Below, piece by piece: positions 13,020-24,332 of a stretch of 64,000 nt of DNA; position 1 is the stretch's first letter; the number at the start of each line of letters is the position of its first letter. Made by a program: the position numbers and the translations under genes. This stretch comes from Sitta carolinensis. Its lineage: Eukaryota > Chordata > Aves > Passeriformes > Sittidae. The notes beneath the pieces were generated by a model. It worked only from the letters and a program-made list of their open reading frames with translations, was not told the DNA's origin and searched no databases. The stretch covers positions 5,252,001 through 5,316,000 of the forward strand of contig JAVUNC010000004.1 in assembly GCA_032173965.1 (NCBI GenBank), written 5' to 3'.

Positions 13020-13660
13020 CCAGCAGAACACCCCGCGCCCCCGGGCCCTCCCGCCCCCGCCCCGCAGGTACCGCGGGCAGGAACCGCCCCGCTGATGCTC
13101 CTGAAGGCCCCAACAACCAGCAGCCTCACTAAGTTAATTAATAGCAACACACTCTCTAATTGCGTGCCCTCTCTGGTGACTCACTCAAAGGCTCACCCCT
13201 GGGGATGGATGGATAGATGGATGGATGAGGAGGCTGAGATGTGCAGGGGAGGAAGGATGGAAGGAAGGTGGGAGCAGCTTGTGGTGCCCGGTCCCCCCAC
13301 CCCGTGTGCGGACAGCCGAGAGGGGAAAGCGAGGGGCAGGCACTGAACCTCGGTCCTTCCCCTCCGCGCGCTGCCTGGACCGAGGCGAGAAACGCGGGGG
13401 ACGGAAAAGCGGCGACGGCTTTCGCGCTGTTTCCCCCGCCCGCCACGGCCGCCGAGGGAGGGGGGGGTAAAATGGCGCCGCCCGCGCCGGGAGGAGCCGG
13501 TTCCGCCACAGCGGCCGCCCCGCAGATGGAGGCGGGGGCAGCGGCGCCTCCCGGGGCGCGGGGAGGAGCCGCGCCGGGGCGGGGCTGCGGCCGCTTCCTC
13601 CCGCCCGCCCGCGCCGCGCCCGCGGCTCGCAGCAGCGGCGCCGGCTAGTGCGTGTGGGTA
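13020..13660 (-). promoter_or_regulatory. SUPT3H: CpG island; probable SUPT3H promoter and noncoding exon 1
   Basis: The block is GC-rich and dense in CpG, densest at 13360-13650, in AT-rich surroundings. It lies about 10 kb upstream, on the minus strand, of the SUPT3H first coding exon, which needs an upstream untranslated exon because its ATG is flush with a splice acceptor. A minus-strand donor candidate reads AGGG|GTGAGC (GT at 13196-13195). A YY1-like AAAATGGCGCC lies on the plus strand at 13469-13479, a motif common at TATA-less start sites. No TATA box is obvious. The overlapping open frames on both strands (up to 191 aa, Ala/Pro/Arg-rich) look like GC-island artefacts. The link to SUPT3H is inferred; the start site and exon end are not proven. 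Confidence 0.65.
13203..13268. repeat. GGAT/GGAA simple repeat inside the CpG island
   Basis: GATGGATGGATAGATGGATG is followed by GGAGGAAGGATGGAAGGAAGG. It lies immediately beside the candidate SUPT3H exon 1 donor. Confidence 0.85.
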
Positions 13661-13684
13661 TCTCAAAGGCCGCTGCCGGGAGGA

Positions 13685-13979
13685 TGGTGCCAGGCTCTTT
13701 ACAGCGGTGCCCGGCGACAGGACGAGGAGAAACGGCCGTAAAATTAAGCACAAGTTCCACCTAGACATGAGAAAGAACTTCTTTACGTTGAGGGTGTCAG
13801 AGCACTGGAGCAGGCTGCCCAGGGATTTTGTGGATTACCCGTCTCTGGAGATATTACAAACCCGCTTGGAGCCGTTCCTGTGTCACCTGCTCCAGGTGAC
13901 CCTGCCTTGGCAGGGGGGTTGGACTGGATGGTCTCTAAAGGCTCCTTCCAACCTAACAAGTCTGAAGTTCTGTGAATAA
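13685..13979 (+). mobile_element. CR1 LINE 3' end, sense
   Basis: This is a well-preserved CR1 3' region: CAGGCTCTTTACAGCGGTGC, GGCGACAGGACGAGG, AAGAACTTCTTTACGTTGAG, GAGCACTGGAGCAGGCTGCC, TTGGACTGGATGGTCTCTAA and CTTCCAACCTAACAAG, ending TTCTGTGAATAA. It sits directly against the CpG island and ends where an oppositely oriented CR1 begins. Confidence 0.95.
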
Positions 13980-14118
13980 CACAATCAGCTAAGGTTGGAA
14001 AAGACCTCTGAGATTTTCTGACCAATCCCCACCTTGAGAGCCTGACCAAGTCCCTCAGTGTCACATGCAGTCTTTCCTTAAACACCTCCAGGGATGGTGT
14101 TGCAGGTGCTGGCTGATG
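13980..14118 (-). mobile_element. CR1 LINE 3' end, antisense, abutting the previous copy
   Basis: It reads AAGGTTGGAAAAGACCTCTG, AGATTTTCTGACCAATCCCC, CTCAGTGTCACATGCAGTC, TTAAACACCTCCAGGGATGG. This is the reverse complement of another CR1 subfamily 3' end. The two CR1 copies meet 3' end to 3' end at about 13979/13980. Confidence 0.88.
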
Positions 14119-14446
14119 GGCCATGACCACCTTTCCCTTCCCCTTCAGCACCAGGCATTGCTGGAGGGCAGCAGGATGGGGCTCCAGGGCTGCTGTGAAT
14201 CCAAAAAGCCAAGGGATTTTGGGGAAAGAGCTGGATCTCCCTGCAGCAGGGAGGTGTGGGCGTACACTGGTGTCTGGCCCCAGCACAGGTGCCAGCACAC
14301 CCTCACCTCTGCAGCCACAGCCTTGCACAGGTGTTCAAAGAGCAGTGCGAACAACAGCAACCTGTGTTCGTCTTTACCCTTGGAAACACCAATGGCTCCT
14401 ACTACAGCAGTACCCAGTTGTACTGTTTCAGCCATGACATTAACAA

Positions 14447-14696
14447 TCTAAAGCTGAGGCAGGGAAATTTAGGCTGGACATTAGGAAACATCCCTTTACT
14501 GAGAGGGTGGTCAGACACTGGAACAGGCTTATGGAGAGGTGGTTGAGGCTTTACTTCTCTCAGCGTATGAGGCATTGGGACAATACTATGCTTTAACTTT
14601 GGTCATGCTTTAACTTCGTGTCACTCCTGAGATGGTCAGGCAGTTGGACTGAATAGTTGTTGTAGGTCCTTTCCAGCAGAAATATTCTGTTCTTTG
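14447..14696 (+). mobile_element. CR1 LINE 3' fragment, sense, diverged
   Basis: TTAGGCTGGACATTAGGAAA, TACTGAGAGGGTGGTCAGAC, ACTGGAACAGGCTTATGGAG and CAGTTGGACTGAATAG followed by TGTAGGTCCTTTCCAGC are degraded CR1 3' landmarks in order. Confidence 0.88.
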
Positions 14697-17600
14697 CTGT
14701 GCTGATTCAGTGCATTGTGTGGTTACCATACCCATGTTTTCCTCTTGATTCCTGGCAATGGTGGCTTTCCTCTTCCTATATCCTGCCAGCTCAACAGGTT
14801 GATGGGGAAGGGCATGACTAGGCGAGTTGGAGCATAAATCCACCTTTCCTTTCTTTTAACCTTTCCTTCCCCTTTTCAACCTTTTCTTTCTTGGACACCT
14901 CGCAGTAGTAGGTTTCTGTGAGTTTAGTTGGGTCGTTCCACTTGTCACATGCAGGTTTGTTGGGAGACAGGCTGCTGTGGGCCATGGTATAAACTGGAAC
15001 TAAAAAATGGAACCAACAGAGCTAAATGGAGTAACCATTAGTGCTTTGAAAAAAAATCTTACTTTTCTCAAAAGTTTGCGGGGTGTATAACATCAAAAGT
15101 TACATTCTTTTACTCTACCCTCCCTAGTCACTTTTTAATTCATATTCCTGCCTACACACCAATCAGGATTCATATAATTTTGCTAGGATTGGTTCTAAGA
15201 AACTGACAGTTTAGAGATTTTGTAACTTTATGTAATCTTAGCATTTGACTTCTTTGTGGGGGTCTGGATAAGAAAAGGAAGAAGAAGAAAGCTCTGGCAA
15301 CCACTGCAGTGATCTTCACACTCTAGGGACCATCTGAATTCTAGTTTAGTAGAAAGTAATCTTATTTTCTTTTTTCCCTTAACTGCCTTCTGCTGCCCTT
15401 ACTTTTTTTTTTTTGGCTACCACTCACTCCCCGTCCTTCTTGCTACTTCATATAAACACTCTGTCAGTCCCCTCTGCGGTGCTTCCTCCCTGTTCCCACC
15501 TCCCACATCAGCCTCAGAAAGACGAGGTGATTCTGCAACTCGCTGCCGAGTGCTGCCAGCCCCTCTCCCTTCTGCTGCTTCTGCTGCTTACGATTATGAA
15601 AGTAAAGCTGATACCAGCCTGAGCACTGACAGCAACAGGGCAAAACACCAAGATATTATCCTGGAGAGGGAGAGGCCTCACTCTGCTGATTCTTGCCTGC
15701 ACAGCAAAGTCTTAAGTCATTGCTATGAGGACAGCCTGTACAGTTCCTTCCTGTTACACATTTTAAAATATATGGGCCACCCCAGCCAAAGCAGGATTAT
15801 CAATAAGCATTTTCCTGGCGAAAAGGAGAATCAAAACATTCTGTCTGGTTATGAAAAGTACTGCAGAAAAACTCGAGGTGACTTGAGTTTTTAGCCAAAT
15901 TCTGTGATTTGTCAGAACCTAACATTAAACTGAGGGAGGCAAGCTAGCATATTACTGACATTTCTATGCATATCTTTATAAATCTCAAAATTGGTAGGAC
16001 AGAATAATAGAAGAGCATAGAAAAAATAGAGAAATTACCATGCCAGTTCCATATGGTAATTTTAATATGGGAATTACTGGGGTAATATGGCTGAGCATGT
16101 CCAGTGCGAACTACATAAATTCCAGGAGCTTGGATAGAGGCACTGTAACTTGGTGAGGCGCCTGAAAAAGCACTGACAGAAACATTTCCTGACAAATTGT
16201 GTTGCTGTGCAGAACCCTTTTGCCTGCAGTGAGAGGTTACCAGTTCATGAGGGATTGAAGTTCCTGCCCAATGATGAGTTGGGCTGATGAGAGAACATTT
16301 CCCTGTTGCCACTTCTATAGGTGATAACTCCTGGCAGAATAATTGAACAAGACAGATACCTACTGGCTACGAAATGTGAAGTCAATATGAGAAAATCTGC
16401 CAGAAGACAGGAGGAAAGAGCACTGAAGTGTGTCCCTTCTAGTACTGTGCCTTTGTCTAGCTGCTAAAAGTACAGAGGCTGCTCCCTGCTCGAGTCTGAA
16501 TTACAATACTTGCAAAGAGGGAAAAAAACATGATCAAGTTTTTGTTATGTATTATACAGGACCGAAAAAGGGCACATACAAAATTGTTTCCCCCTTCTCA
16601 GGTCACCTTTCAGATCATGAGGTCATTATGAACTGTCTCAGCACTTTCACAAACTGGAGTCTGCTCAAACCATAATGCTTACAAAGTTTCACTTTGAATA
16701 GGCCTGATTTTCTCTGTCATTTGTTTTCACTTTTTATTTCTCTGCAGAACATAAAAAGTCAGAAAAAGATTTTATTTTCCCCCTACATAGCATATAATTT
16801 ACATCAATCATCCCAGGAGGTCAGTACCACTGGGGTGTCATTTAAATACAATGAATATAAAGTAATGAAGCTCTTGCTACAGTGGATGGCCACAATTCTC
16901 GGAGAGAGAGAGTTTCCAAAGCATGTGGAGAAAACACAACGGGAGACCGAGTGAATTCATCACACCACAAAAATGTCTCCATCCTGTCGACAAAGTCATT
17001 AAAGGAAAATGAACCATTGTTACTCTAGACGCTTGCATTCCTTCAGCATAATAACCTCAGTATAGAAGCATTGGGGCAAAGAGAATTTGCACACACAGGA
17101 GAAAAAAAGTCAATCTATTAAAAAAAAAAAAAAATCCAGATTATGTAATGAAAGAAATCCTCCATGCTCCAAAGAGGAGACGGAGCCTCTGCAGAAGCCA
17201 CAACTAATAAGGAACCTTATGCAGTGGTACAGGGTGGTTTCTTTTCCTCCTGCCAACAAGTCAAAGTAAATGCCAACCCAGACAATTTTTTTCAGATAAC
17301 CCACAAATTATGTTCTCCTTCAATTACATGAATGTTTCTACCCTTTGCTGATCCATAGCCATCCTGGTTTTTAAGATCCCTTGTTGAGATTTCTCCAGTA
17401 CCATTTCCCTTTTCATATTCTTTTGGTTCCAGTACTTTTTTCAGTTGCCACTAAAGCAATCTGTGAGGAATGCAGGGAATAGAAAAGTTTACCGTGTTCA
17501 TTTTTATTTACTTTTTTGGCAAACAATGTCCAAATAAGAGAAACTGTCACATGTCTGCAGTAAATCATAGCATATACCAGGCATTATGAAAATAGGTTGT

Positions 17601-17832
17601 ACTTCTGTGGATATCCCTCAAGGAAATACCACTTGAAAGCCAACCACTGTGCAACCCCTGGTCAAAAAAAGTAGCATTAGAGAGCTGCAGCAGAAATCCC
17701 TCCTTTATTGTAAATTATTCCATGGTGTGGCAAAGGCCTCTTTACCATACTAATTAAAACAGAAACACGCTAATTAAATTACTACCTTTAATTGTCAAAA
17801 TGTCAAAAACATATAGCAGTGTAATGGATAGA

Positions 17833-17836
<4 letters not shown>

Positions 17837-17875
<39 letters not shown>
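17837..17875. repeat. Poly-T tract (39 T)
   Basis: The run of T is uninterrupted. No reverse-complement polyadenylation signal follows within 30 bases, so it is not clearly the tail of a minus-strand retrocopy. Confidence 0.9.
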
Positions 17876-17879
<4 letters not shown>

Positions 17880-20575
17880 ACAAAAGGACTACCTTGATTT
17901 AAGCAAACACTGAAAGGGAAATCTGTACTTTATTTATTTTTAGTAACTGCATGGGAACAAGGAGCCTACTAAAAAGGGAGCAAGCTACTGAGGAAACACA
18001 TGCCAGAAAACACCAACTCATACCTGTTAATTCCAACAAATATGTTCACAGACAACAGCAAGAATGCTATTTATCCATCATTTACAGCCACTGAAGTGCA
18101 GGGAAAAGAATTGGTTTGCTGGCAAATATCCCAATTAATTGGGCGTGCTATTTATTAGGGTGCTGATTAAAGTGTGCTCTGCAATATAATAGTTGAGTAT
18201 AAAGTTGCCAACTCTTATTCACTTCTGGCTCGTAGGGATGAAAGCCGGAGAGTAGACTAGCACAATATGAAAATAATTATGTATTCCATGCCAAATGGTT
18301 CTGAGGCAATTCCAATGGCTGGAAATTAAAGACCTGGAGAGACAGAATTAGGTAGCATCGTGATCTTGAGCTTCGTTTTGTGTAATCCAGTTGTGACCAA
18401 AGACCTTCAATCTGTAGTAGCCATTTTGCACATGTATTAACACTTCTCTCAGAAGCCAACCCCATAGGCACACCCTTAAGTAAGCAGTATATGAATTAAA
18501 CATAAAACAAGATAAAAGCAAAGTTTTAATCCTGACTGATCTGAATCAATGCACTTGAAGGAAAACTACTTTGGGGGGCCCTTTTCCCAGTCACTGACTC
18601 CTACAGCCTTCCAATTAACTGCCCTAATTGGACTATGCCTTAAACTGTGCTTGTTTGCTGTGCCCTTTTCAAAACCATGGCTTGCACAAGTGAGGATGGG
18701 AGTTTCCACACACAATCAAGGAAACATATGCTAATAGTTGTATATGTTATCTGAAGTAATGCCTGAGGTTTGATCTCAACCAAGATAACTATGAGACCAA
18801 ACCAAAAACACGATTTGTAGCAGCAAAGAATTTCTTGCTGCTGCCTCACTTTTAACTCACCTTGTTAGTACTGAGGCAAGACCTAGGTAGAAGGCCTAAC
18901 TGGCCATGATTATTAATGAGTGTAACATGCTTTTGTTCTTCCCACAGGGGTCATAGCATTTTGGCAACATCATGCATTGCACCTCTATAGCCAGAGATAT
19001 TCAAGTGTGACCTCTATTGTTAGAGAGCTCCAGAAAAAAGACTCTAAAAGCAGAAAGTGAGCTTTGGTGGAGAGTCTTTCTTATGAAACCGACTGTGCCC
19101 AAAACAACATGCAGCTTTGAAAGGAGCACTCTGGCAGTGTACTGGATATCCTTGTCACCTAAAAATGAGAGCATTAAAGAGCAGACAAAGTGACAATTCT
19201 CCCATGTATTGTAAAGAGCCAACACTAAGCAGCCAGAGACTCCTCTAGCTAAGGGGCAGGTAGCAGTGTTAGCTAAATGTCCAAATGGAACTCAAAGAGC
19301 TCCCTGTTGCACAACATCAAGAGAGACTCATCACCCCTGTAATGAATCACACCTGCCAATCACTCTGGCTGTCCTGCCTGCCAGCATTTCACTGAAACCC
19401 TGTATACACAAAATGCACAACCAAGGTAGCTTAAGCCTGACTGAACCAGAAGCATACTGATTACCCTAAAACCAGGATGTATTCTGGCAACTACGATATC
19501 AGGAGTGGGTTTCAATGGAAACACAGTCCCCATGGTCAATGCAGGCAAGAAACCACCTCCTTCAAAAGCAGACCTCTATGTTTGACCATTAGACTTGCTC
19601 TAAGAAGCCACTGACTGCATTTGTGAGGGCTGAGCTCAGTTATCCCATACCAAGTCTTCTGGGCTATGTTGTCTCCCTCCACCTGCCTTTCCAGAGCACC
19701 TCACACAGATCCTGACTCAGATGTGCCAGCTCCATGGTAATTTTTTAGGTAGCCCAAGGCAGCCGTAATGGCATTGGAAGCTTAATTTTAGGCAAGTGAA
19801 TTGAGCCTTAGGTCACTATTGAATATCACAGTAGCTTAAATAGCTAGCATAAATACAAACAGTTACTTTTAGTCAACCAAATTTAGGTGTCTGAACCTGG
19901 AACTCAGCTCTCCTCTAGCTGTCATTTGTCCAAGGAAAATAGCAGTTATATATAGTTTCTTTTCACTTACATTAGATATAAAAATTGGAGTATTATCTTG
20001 CTTGAGGAAAATTTGCAGGTTTCTAAATCATTTGTATCCTTAGCAAAAACATATCTGGGTTATTTGCCAGGGAGGACAGGTGGGATCCTCAGGTTAACCA
20101 TTTCCAAATGACATGGTTAGACTATTATGGACTCCAAACATTGCCTTTGGAAGGTAAGTGAGAATTAGCCAGAACACTGAGCTTTCTTCTGCATAAAAAA
20201 ATATAAGCATAGGACATTAGCTCTTTCTGGATTGCATATTCATATAATGAAAGTTTCCAGAATCAGTCCATTCAAAACAGTAATTTCTTGAGATGTAGGA
20301 ATAGCGCCAGCAATTTGCATCAAATTACTACTGGACTGCAGAATAAATAACATTAGCCACAGGTTGCTAAAGATTTAATTTCCTTAATGTTCTGAAACAA
20401 ATTCTTGTTATTTGACCATGCAGAGCAGGTAGAATGCTGAGTTTATGGTTCTCTAACACTTCTTATTTCTCAGGGTGGGTGCCCAGTGGTGGCAATCTGT
20501 ATACATTAGATATGAGATACAAATATATCAGAGAAACTTTTTTTTTCTTTCCCTCTGAATAAATATTTAAATATT

Positions 20576-20668
20576 TAGGGCCAAATTCCATTGCTAAACA
20601 TATGAACACAGCCCTCTTTGAGTTCATTGGACTGATGCATGTGTATCTAAGGGCAGAACTTGGCCCTT
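20576..20668. repeat. MITE-like element with GGGCCAAATTC terminal inverted repeats
   Basis: The left end reads TTAGGGCCAAATTC and the right end GAACTTGGCCCTTA, so the termini are imperfect inverted repeats about 14 bp long around a roughly 90-bp body. This form (GGGCCAAATTC...GAATTTGGCCC) is a familiar non-autonomous DNA-transposon remnant in birds and reptiles. The exact family is not assigned. Confidence 0.7.
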
Positions 20669-21902
20669 AGGTTTTAGATTTTAGCACCAAGCTTCCAATG
20701 TAAAATAACGTGTGATCTGTAACACACAGGAAAGCAGCAAGACCTGGTTTTAAGGGAAGGGTACAATTACATATTTCCATCTTTCTTTTGGATAAGAAAT
20801 ACTGCTTTCAACAGAGGTCCTGAGAATATCCTTACCTCTTCCCCAGACAGTCTTCCTTTTGTATAAGGTGCTTCTCTGGCAGCTTTGGTCATTCCTGTAG
20901 CTGAGAAGCAGAGCAGGATACTTTTTTACATCTTTGAAATTTCTCTCCAATTTCCATTCTGCCAGTTGCAGCTTTAGTATCATGATGGAAAATACAGAGC
21001 CATTTTAAAATACACTTACACTAATGATTTAGATACAGGTTTTAAATTATGAAAAAGTCAGGATGTTGATTTTAGACTATAGGCAGTGTGGTCAGATCAG
21101 CCAAAGGACATACCCAGTCAACCTTTCCAATGAGCCAATATTACAGCTGGGATCAGCTAAAGCATTTTTACTGGGAAATGTCTACAGAATGCCAAACAGA
21201 GCTGAGCTCTTGAATCAGGAGAGATTCTTTCCCTATGCTTGCTACCTCTTTTATTCCTCCTTTTAAAAGCATTTGTAAAGTATTTAAATTTTTGAGCGTC
21301 TTTTTTTTTTTTTAATTTCATCTAACATCCAGGGCCAGGAAAGACATGGAATGAATGCATGGTACTCATGCAATATTGTGTGCCAGGACATGCAGTGTGA
21401 TAGAAACCTGTGCCAATGCCAAAATAAAGGAGACAATGCCAGAAAACAATGACAATGACTAAAAAAACCCTCAACTCAAAAGAAAGAAAAAAAAATCACG
21501 CAAGTTTAAGTAGTGATTGACCCCTCTGAAATTTCTACAGTGTTTCAAATCTCTTTAAAAATTGCTCTCTCCAATCTAATACAGCTCTGTATTTTGTCAT
21601 TATCAAAAAATACTCAGATTGTTAACTCTGTGAGCCTACTGAACAGTTCATATATTTTAGTGGGTTTTGTGACAGTCAGGATCCTGTGGGGAATTAAAGT
21701 TTTTGAGGGATGGAAGGCTTTTGGAAGATTTCTTATGAAGTTCACTGTCTACCTTTGATTTCCTTTTCTGTGGTAATATGTTAATGCTAATGGCATCCAG
21801 CTCAGCAGAGAAAGATCTTGCACAGTTTTAAAGTTTTACAGACGCAATTATAAGTGAAAGTGAACTGCTAGCTTCCTCCAGTCTTTTTTAGAATCCTGCA
21901 CT

Positions 21903-21924
21903 GATAGACAGACAGACAGACAGA
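21903..21924. repeat. GACA tetranucleotide microsatellite
   Basis: About five units of GACA are preceded by GATA. It is intronic and of no known role. Confidence 0.9.
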
Positions 21925-24240
21925 TTAAACATTAATCCTTCTAAAAATGTTGCTCCATTTGTGGCCAAAATAGTATTTTATAACATTTATTGCAAAGGTC
22001 AACTAGAAGTTGTTCTATACAAAAAGCATCTTCTTTTATCCACTTGAAAAATAACTTCTGCTTCAATTTCCTTCCTCATATGCCAGCTTATTCTTTGCAT
22101 AATTGCAAAAATAAATGCCATAGAAAAAGCAAACTTCTCGTACAATCCACTTCTGTTATGATGCTTCCATAGAGCTGGTCCATTATTAACGAACATCTAA
22201 GAAATAGAGATACCCAATCCATGCTAGTTTGGCAAAAGAGTTTCTTATGTTCTTTCACATAGGTTCAGGAGAGTTCATAGTGTGTGAAGAGCCTGCAAGA
22301 TGCAGCATTATTTATTATGTCAGCAGCCTCACATAGTGAGAGCTCTGATTACTTACTGAATAGCATGGGTATTTTCTTCCACTAACTGTTCATTAAATTA
22401 GCATAATCTTTGGCAATTGGCTTGTGGCCTTCAATTCTATATTGATGTAGATGATAAGAGACTGTACATTGAAAGTTCCACTCATCACCTGACATCCTGC
22501 AAACGAACACCAGCACAGACATTCTCGGGCCAGGCTGTCAGAGGGGTCTTTGCACTATCCCAGGTTTACTGATTTGGGCCTTTTAGAACGTGGATATTTT
22601 GGTAGGCATGTACCTGCCCCAGAGAAACAACGTGTTTTTGACAATTGCTGTCAAAACGCCCGCCCACTCTCCAAATGTCTTGGATCAGGGTTAAAAACAA
22701 CTGCTCATCCACTGTGGACAAAGTCAGTGAGTTCAACACCTATGGTAGCAAATTCTTCTGTACGCTCTGCGGCAAATCCCACGCAGGCGAGTTGTCCCAT
22801 GAGCTCTCAACAGGGCTGTGGTAAACAATGAACTTACCTGACCTTGTCCACGCCAGTGAAGCAGCTACTTCTACTAGTACTTGAATGGATCTGAAGGTGG
22901 AAAGCTATTTTTTACCCCCCTCATCAAAAACATTCTTCTAGAGAAGGCAAAGCCTCAGCAACATTACAGGCCTCACATGCTGAAGTGCAGTGGGGTGAGT
23001 TAAGGACAAGAGATCGTCACTCAGAAAGGCACATATTTATTTTAAATTCAGAATACTTTTGTTGTGGAATGTGGAATTAATGAAGCTTGTATTGATAATT
23101 TCACATATGATAGAAGAAAATAAGCAAACTCATTGTGTGCATCTATTAAATCAGGCAGACTTGATAACAGCCCGGTTCACCTTTCACACCAATGTAAATC
23201 AAGAGGGGTAGAACTGAGAGTCACTGAGTTACTTGTACATGAGAAACACATATTTCTGTAAACATGGTATACCTTCTTCTTCTCACTTAGTTTTCATGAT
23301 TGCCTTAAATAATTATGTTTCTATTGAACACAGAACACAAAATGGGGAGAGGAAGGGGAGCATGGAAGGAGCATGATGATGGCAATACAGGGTGGACAAC
23401 CAGGAGAAGTAAAGTGTCTGTCCCATTCTAATTTACCCTGAGATACAGAGCAAACAGCTTTCAGGCTTACTAAATATTCTGAACACATTGAGAGCTCTCT
23501 TTTTATTTCAGATGTGTAAAATGTCATAACTTGCCAGCAAATGGAGCTGGGCATGCCAGTGCGTGCATGAAGATAACACACTGGTTACAAGAAATATAAT
23601 TGTCCTGTCATTATCTTCTCTTTCTTTCCTGAACCAGAGTAAATGTGCCATAATCTAGCAAGAGTCTCATGATAAGTAATGTTAGAAATAGCTTTTTTTA
23701 TTTTTTAGCTGCCAACTGTCTATTTTAGACATAACATCACCCTTTACTGTAGGCTTCCACATAAAAGCAACATGAACAGTAACGTCTCTAAGCAAGCATG
23801 AATGATTGGCTGCAGATTCTTTACCAAAAAGGGAATTTATTTACTTCACACAGGTCATAAATTTCCTTAGAAAAACTATCAGTGGTAATCTACATGTGGT
23901 GTTTGGTAAATAGTGCTTTCCTCTGCTTCCCTTAGTCCATGTTCTTCAATTGTCAAAAACAGTGGAAGACCTTTTTTTCGTGCCTAAAAATATAAGTTAT
24001 TCAAGCTCTCTAAAATGTAGTGGAAATAATGAGCTGAAAGACTTAACATGTTCTTCACCAAGACAGACATTTGGACATGGAAATATGAAGGGATAAGGTG
24101 AGTAACTGGAAGCAGCAAGTTAGCTGAAGTCCTGCTTCTTCTTCTCTTACATGAAGCAGCACCTTATTCCACAAAGGCTCCCATTGAAATCAGTGGAGCT
24201 GCAGACAGAATAAGCATTTTCTTTCTTTTCTTTACAAGTT

Positions 24241-24285
24241 AAAAAAAAGACACCCCCCCCCCCCAAAAAAAAACAAACAAACAAA

Positions 24286-24320
<35 letters not shown>

Positions 24321-24332
24321 AAGAAAAAAAAA
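24241..24332. repeat. Compound simple repeat: A-run, C12, AAAC units, long A-run
   Basis: An A8 run is followed by GACA, twelve C residues, A9, CAAACAAACAAACAAA and then over 25 A residues with a GAAAG break. It explains the Phe-rich open frame on the minus strand here, which is not a gene. Confidence 0.9.

Larger units (their letters stand above)
3068..13196 (-). other. SUPT3H: SUPT3H intron 1 (inferred)
   Basis: This is the roughly 10-kb interval between the SUPT3H first coding exon and the CpG island proposed as its promoter. It is AT-rich. It contains two antisense CR1 fragments, an ancient palindromic repeat, a long poly-A tract and an 85-95 bp sequence present twice (about 10.28 and 12.64 kb). 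No coding exon was recognised on either strand. The right boundary depends on the candidate donor at 13196-13195 and is uncertain. Confidence 0.55.

Noticed and set aside
13156..13768. Two 191-aa minus-strand frames and a 135-aa plus-strand frame
   Set aside because: They are artefacts of the CpG island; the expected content here is an untranslated SUPT3H first exon.
17837..17875. Poly-T as the tail of a minus-strand processed pseudogene
   Set aside because: No reverse polyadenylation signal close by, no cDNA-like coding sequence and no clear target-site duplication. The same holds for the A-runs at 5866 and 41540.
22550..22831. 93-aa frame with complex amino-acid composition
   Set aside because: No family resemblance, no convincing splice sites, and one open frame of this size is expected by chance in 64 kb.
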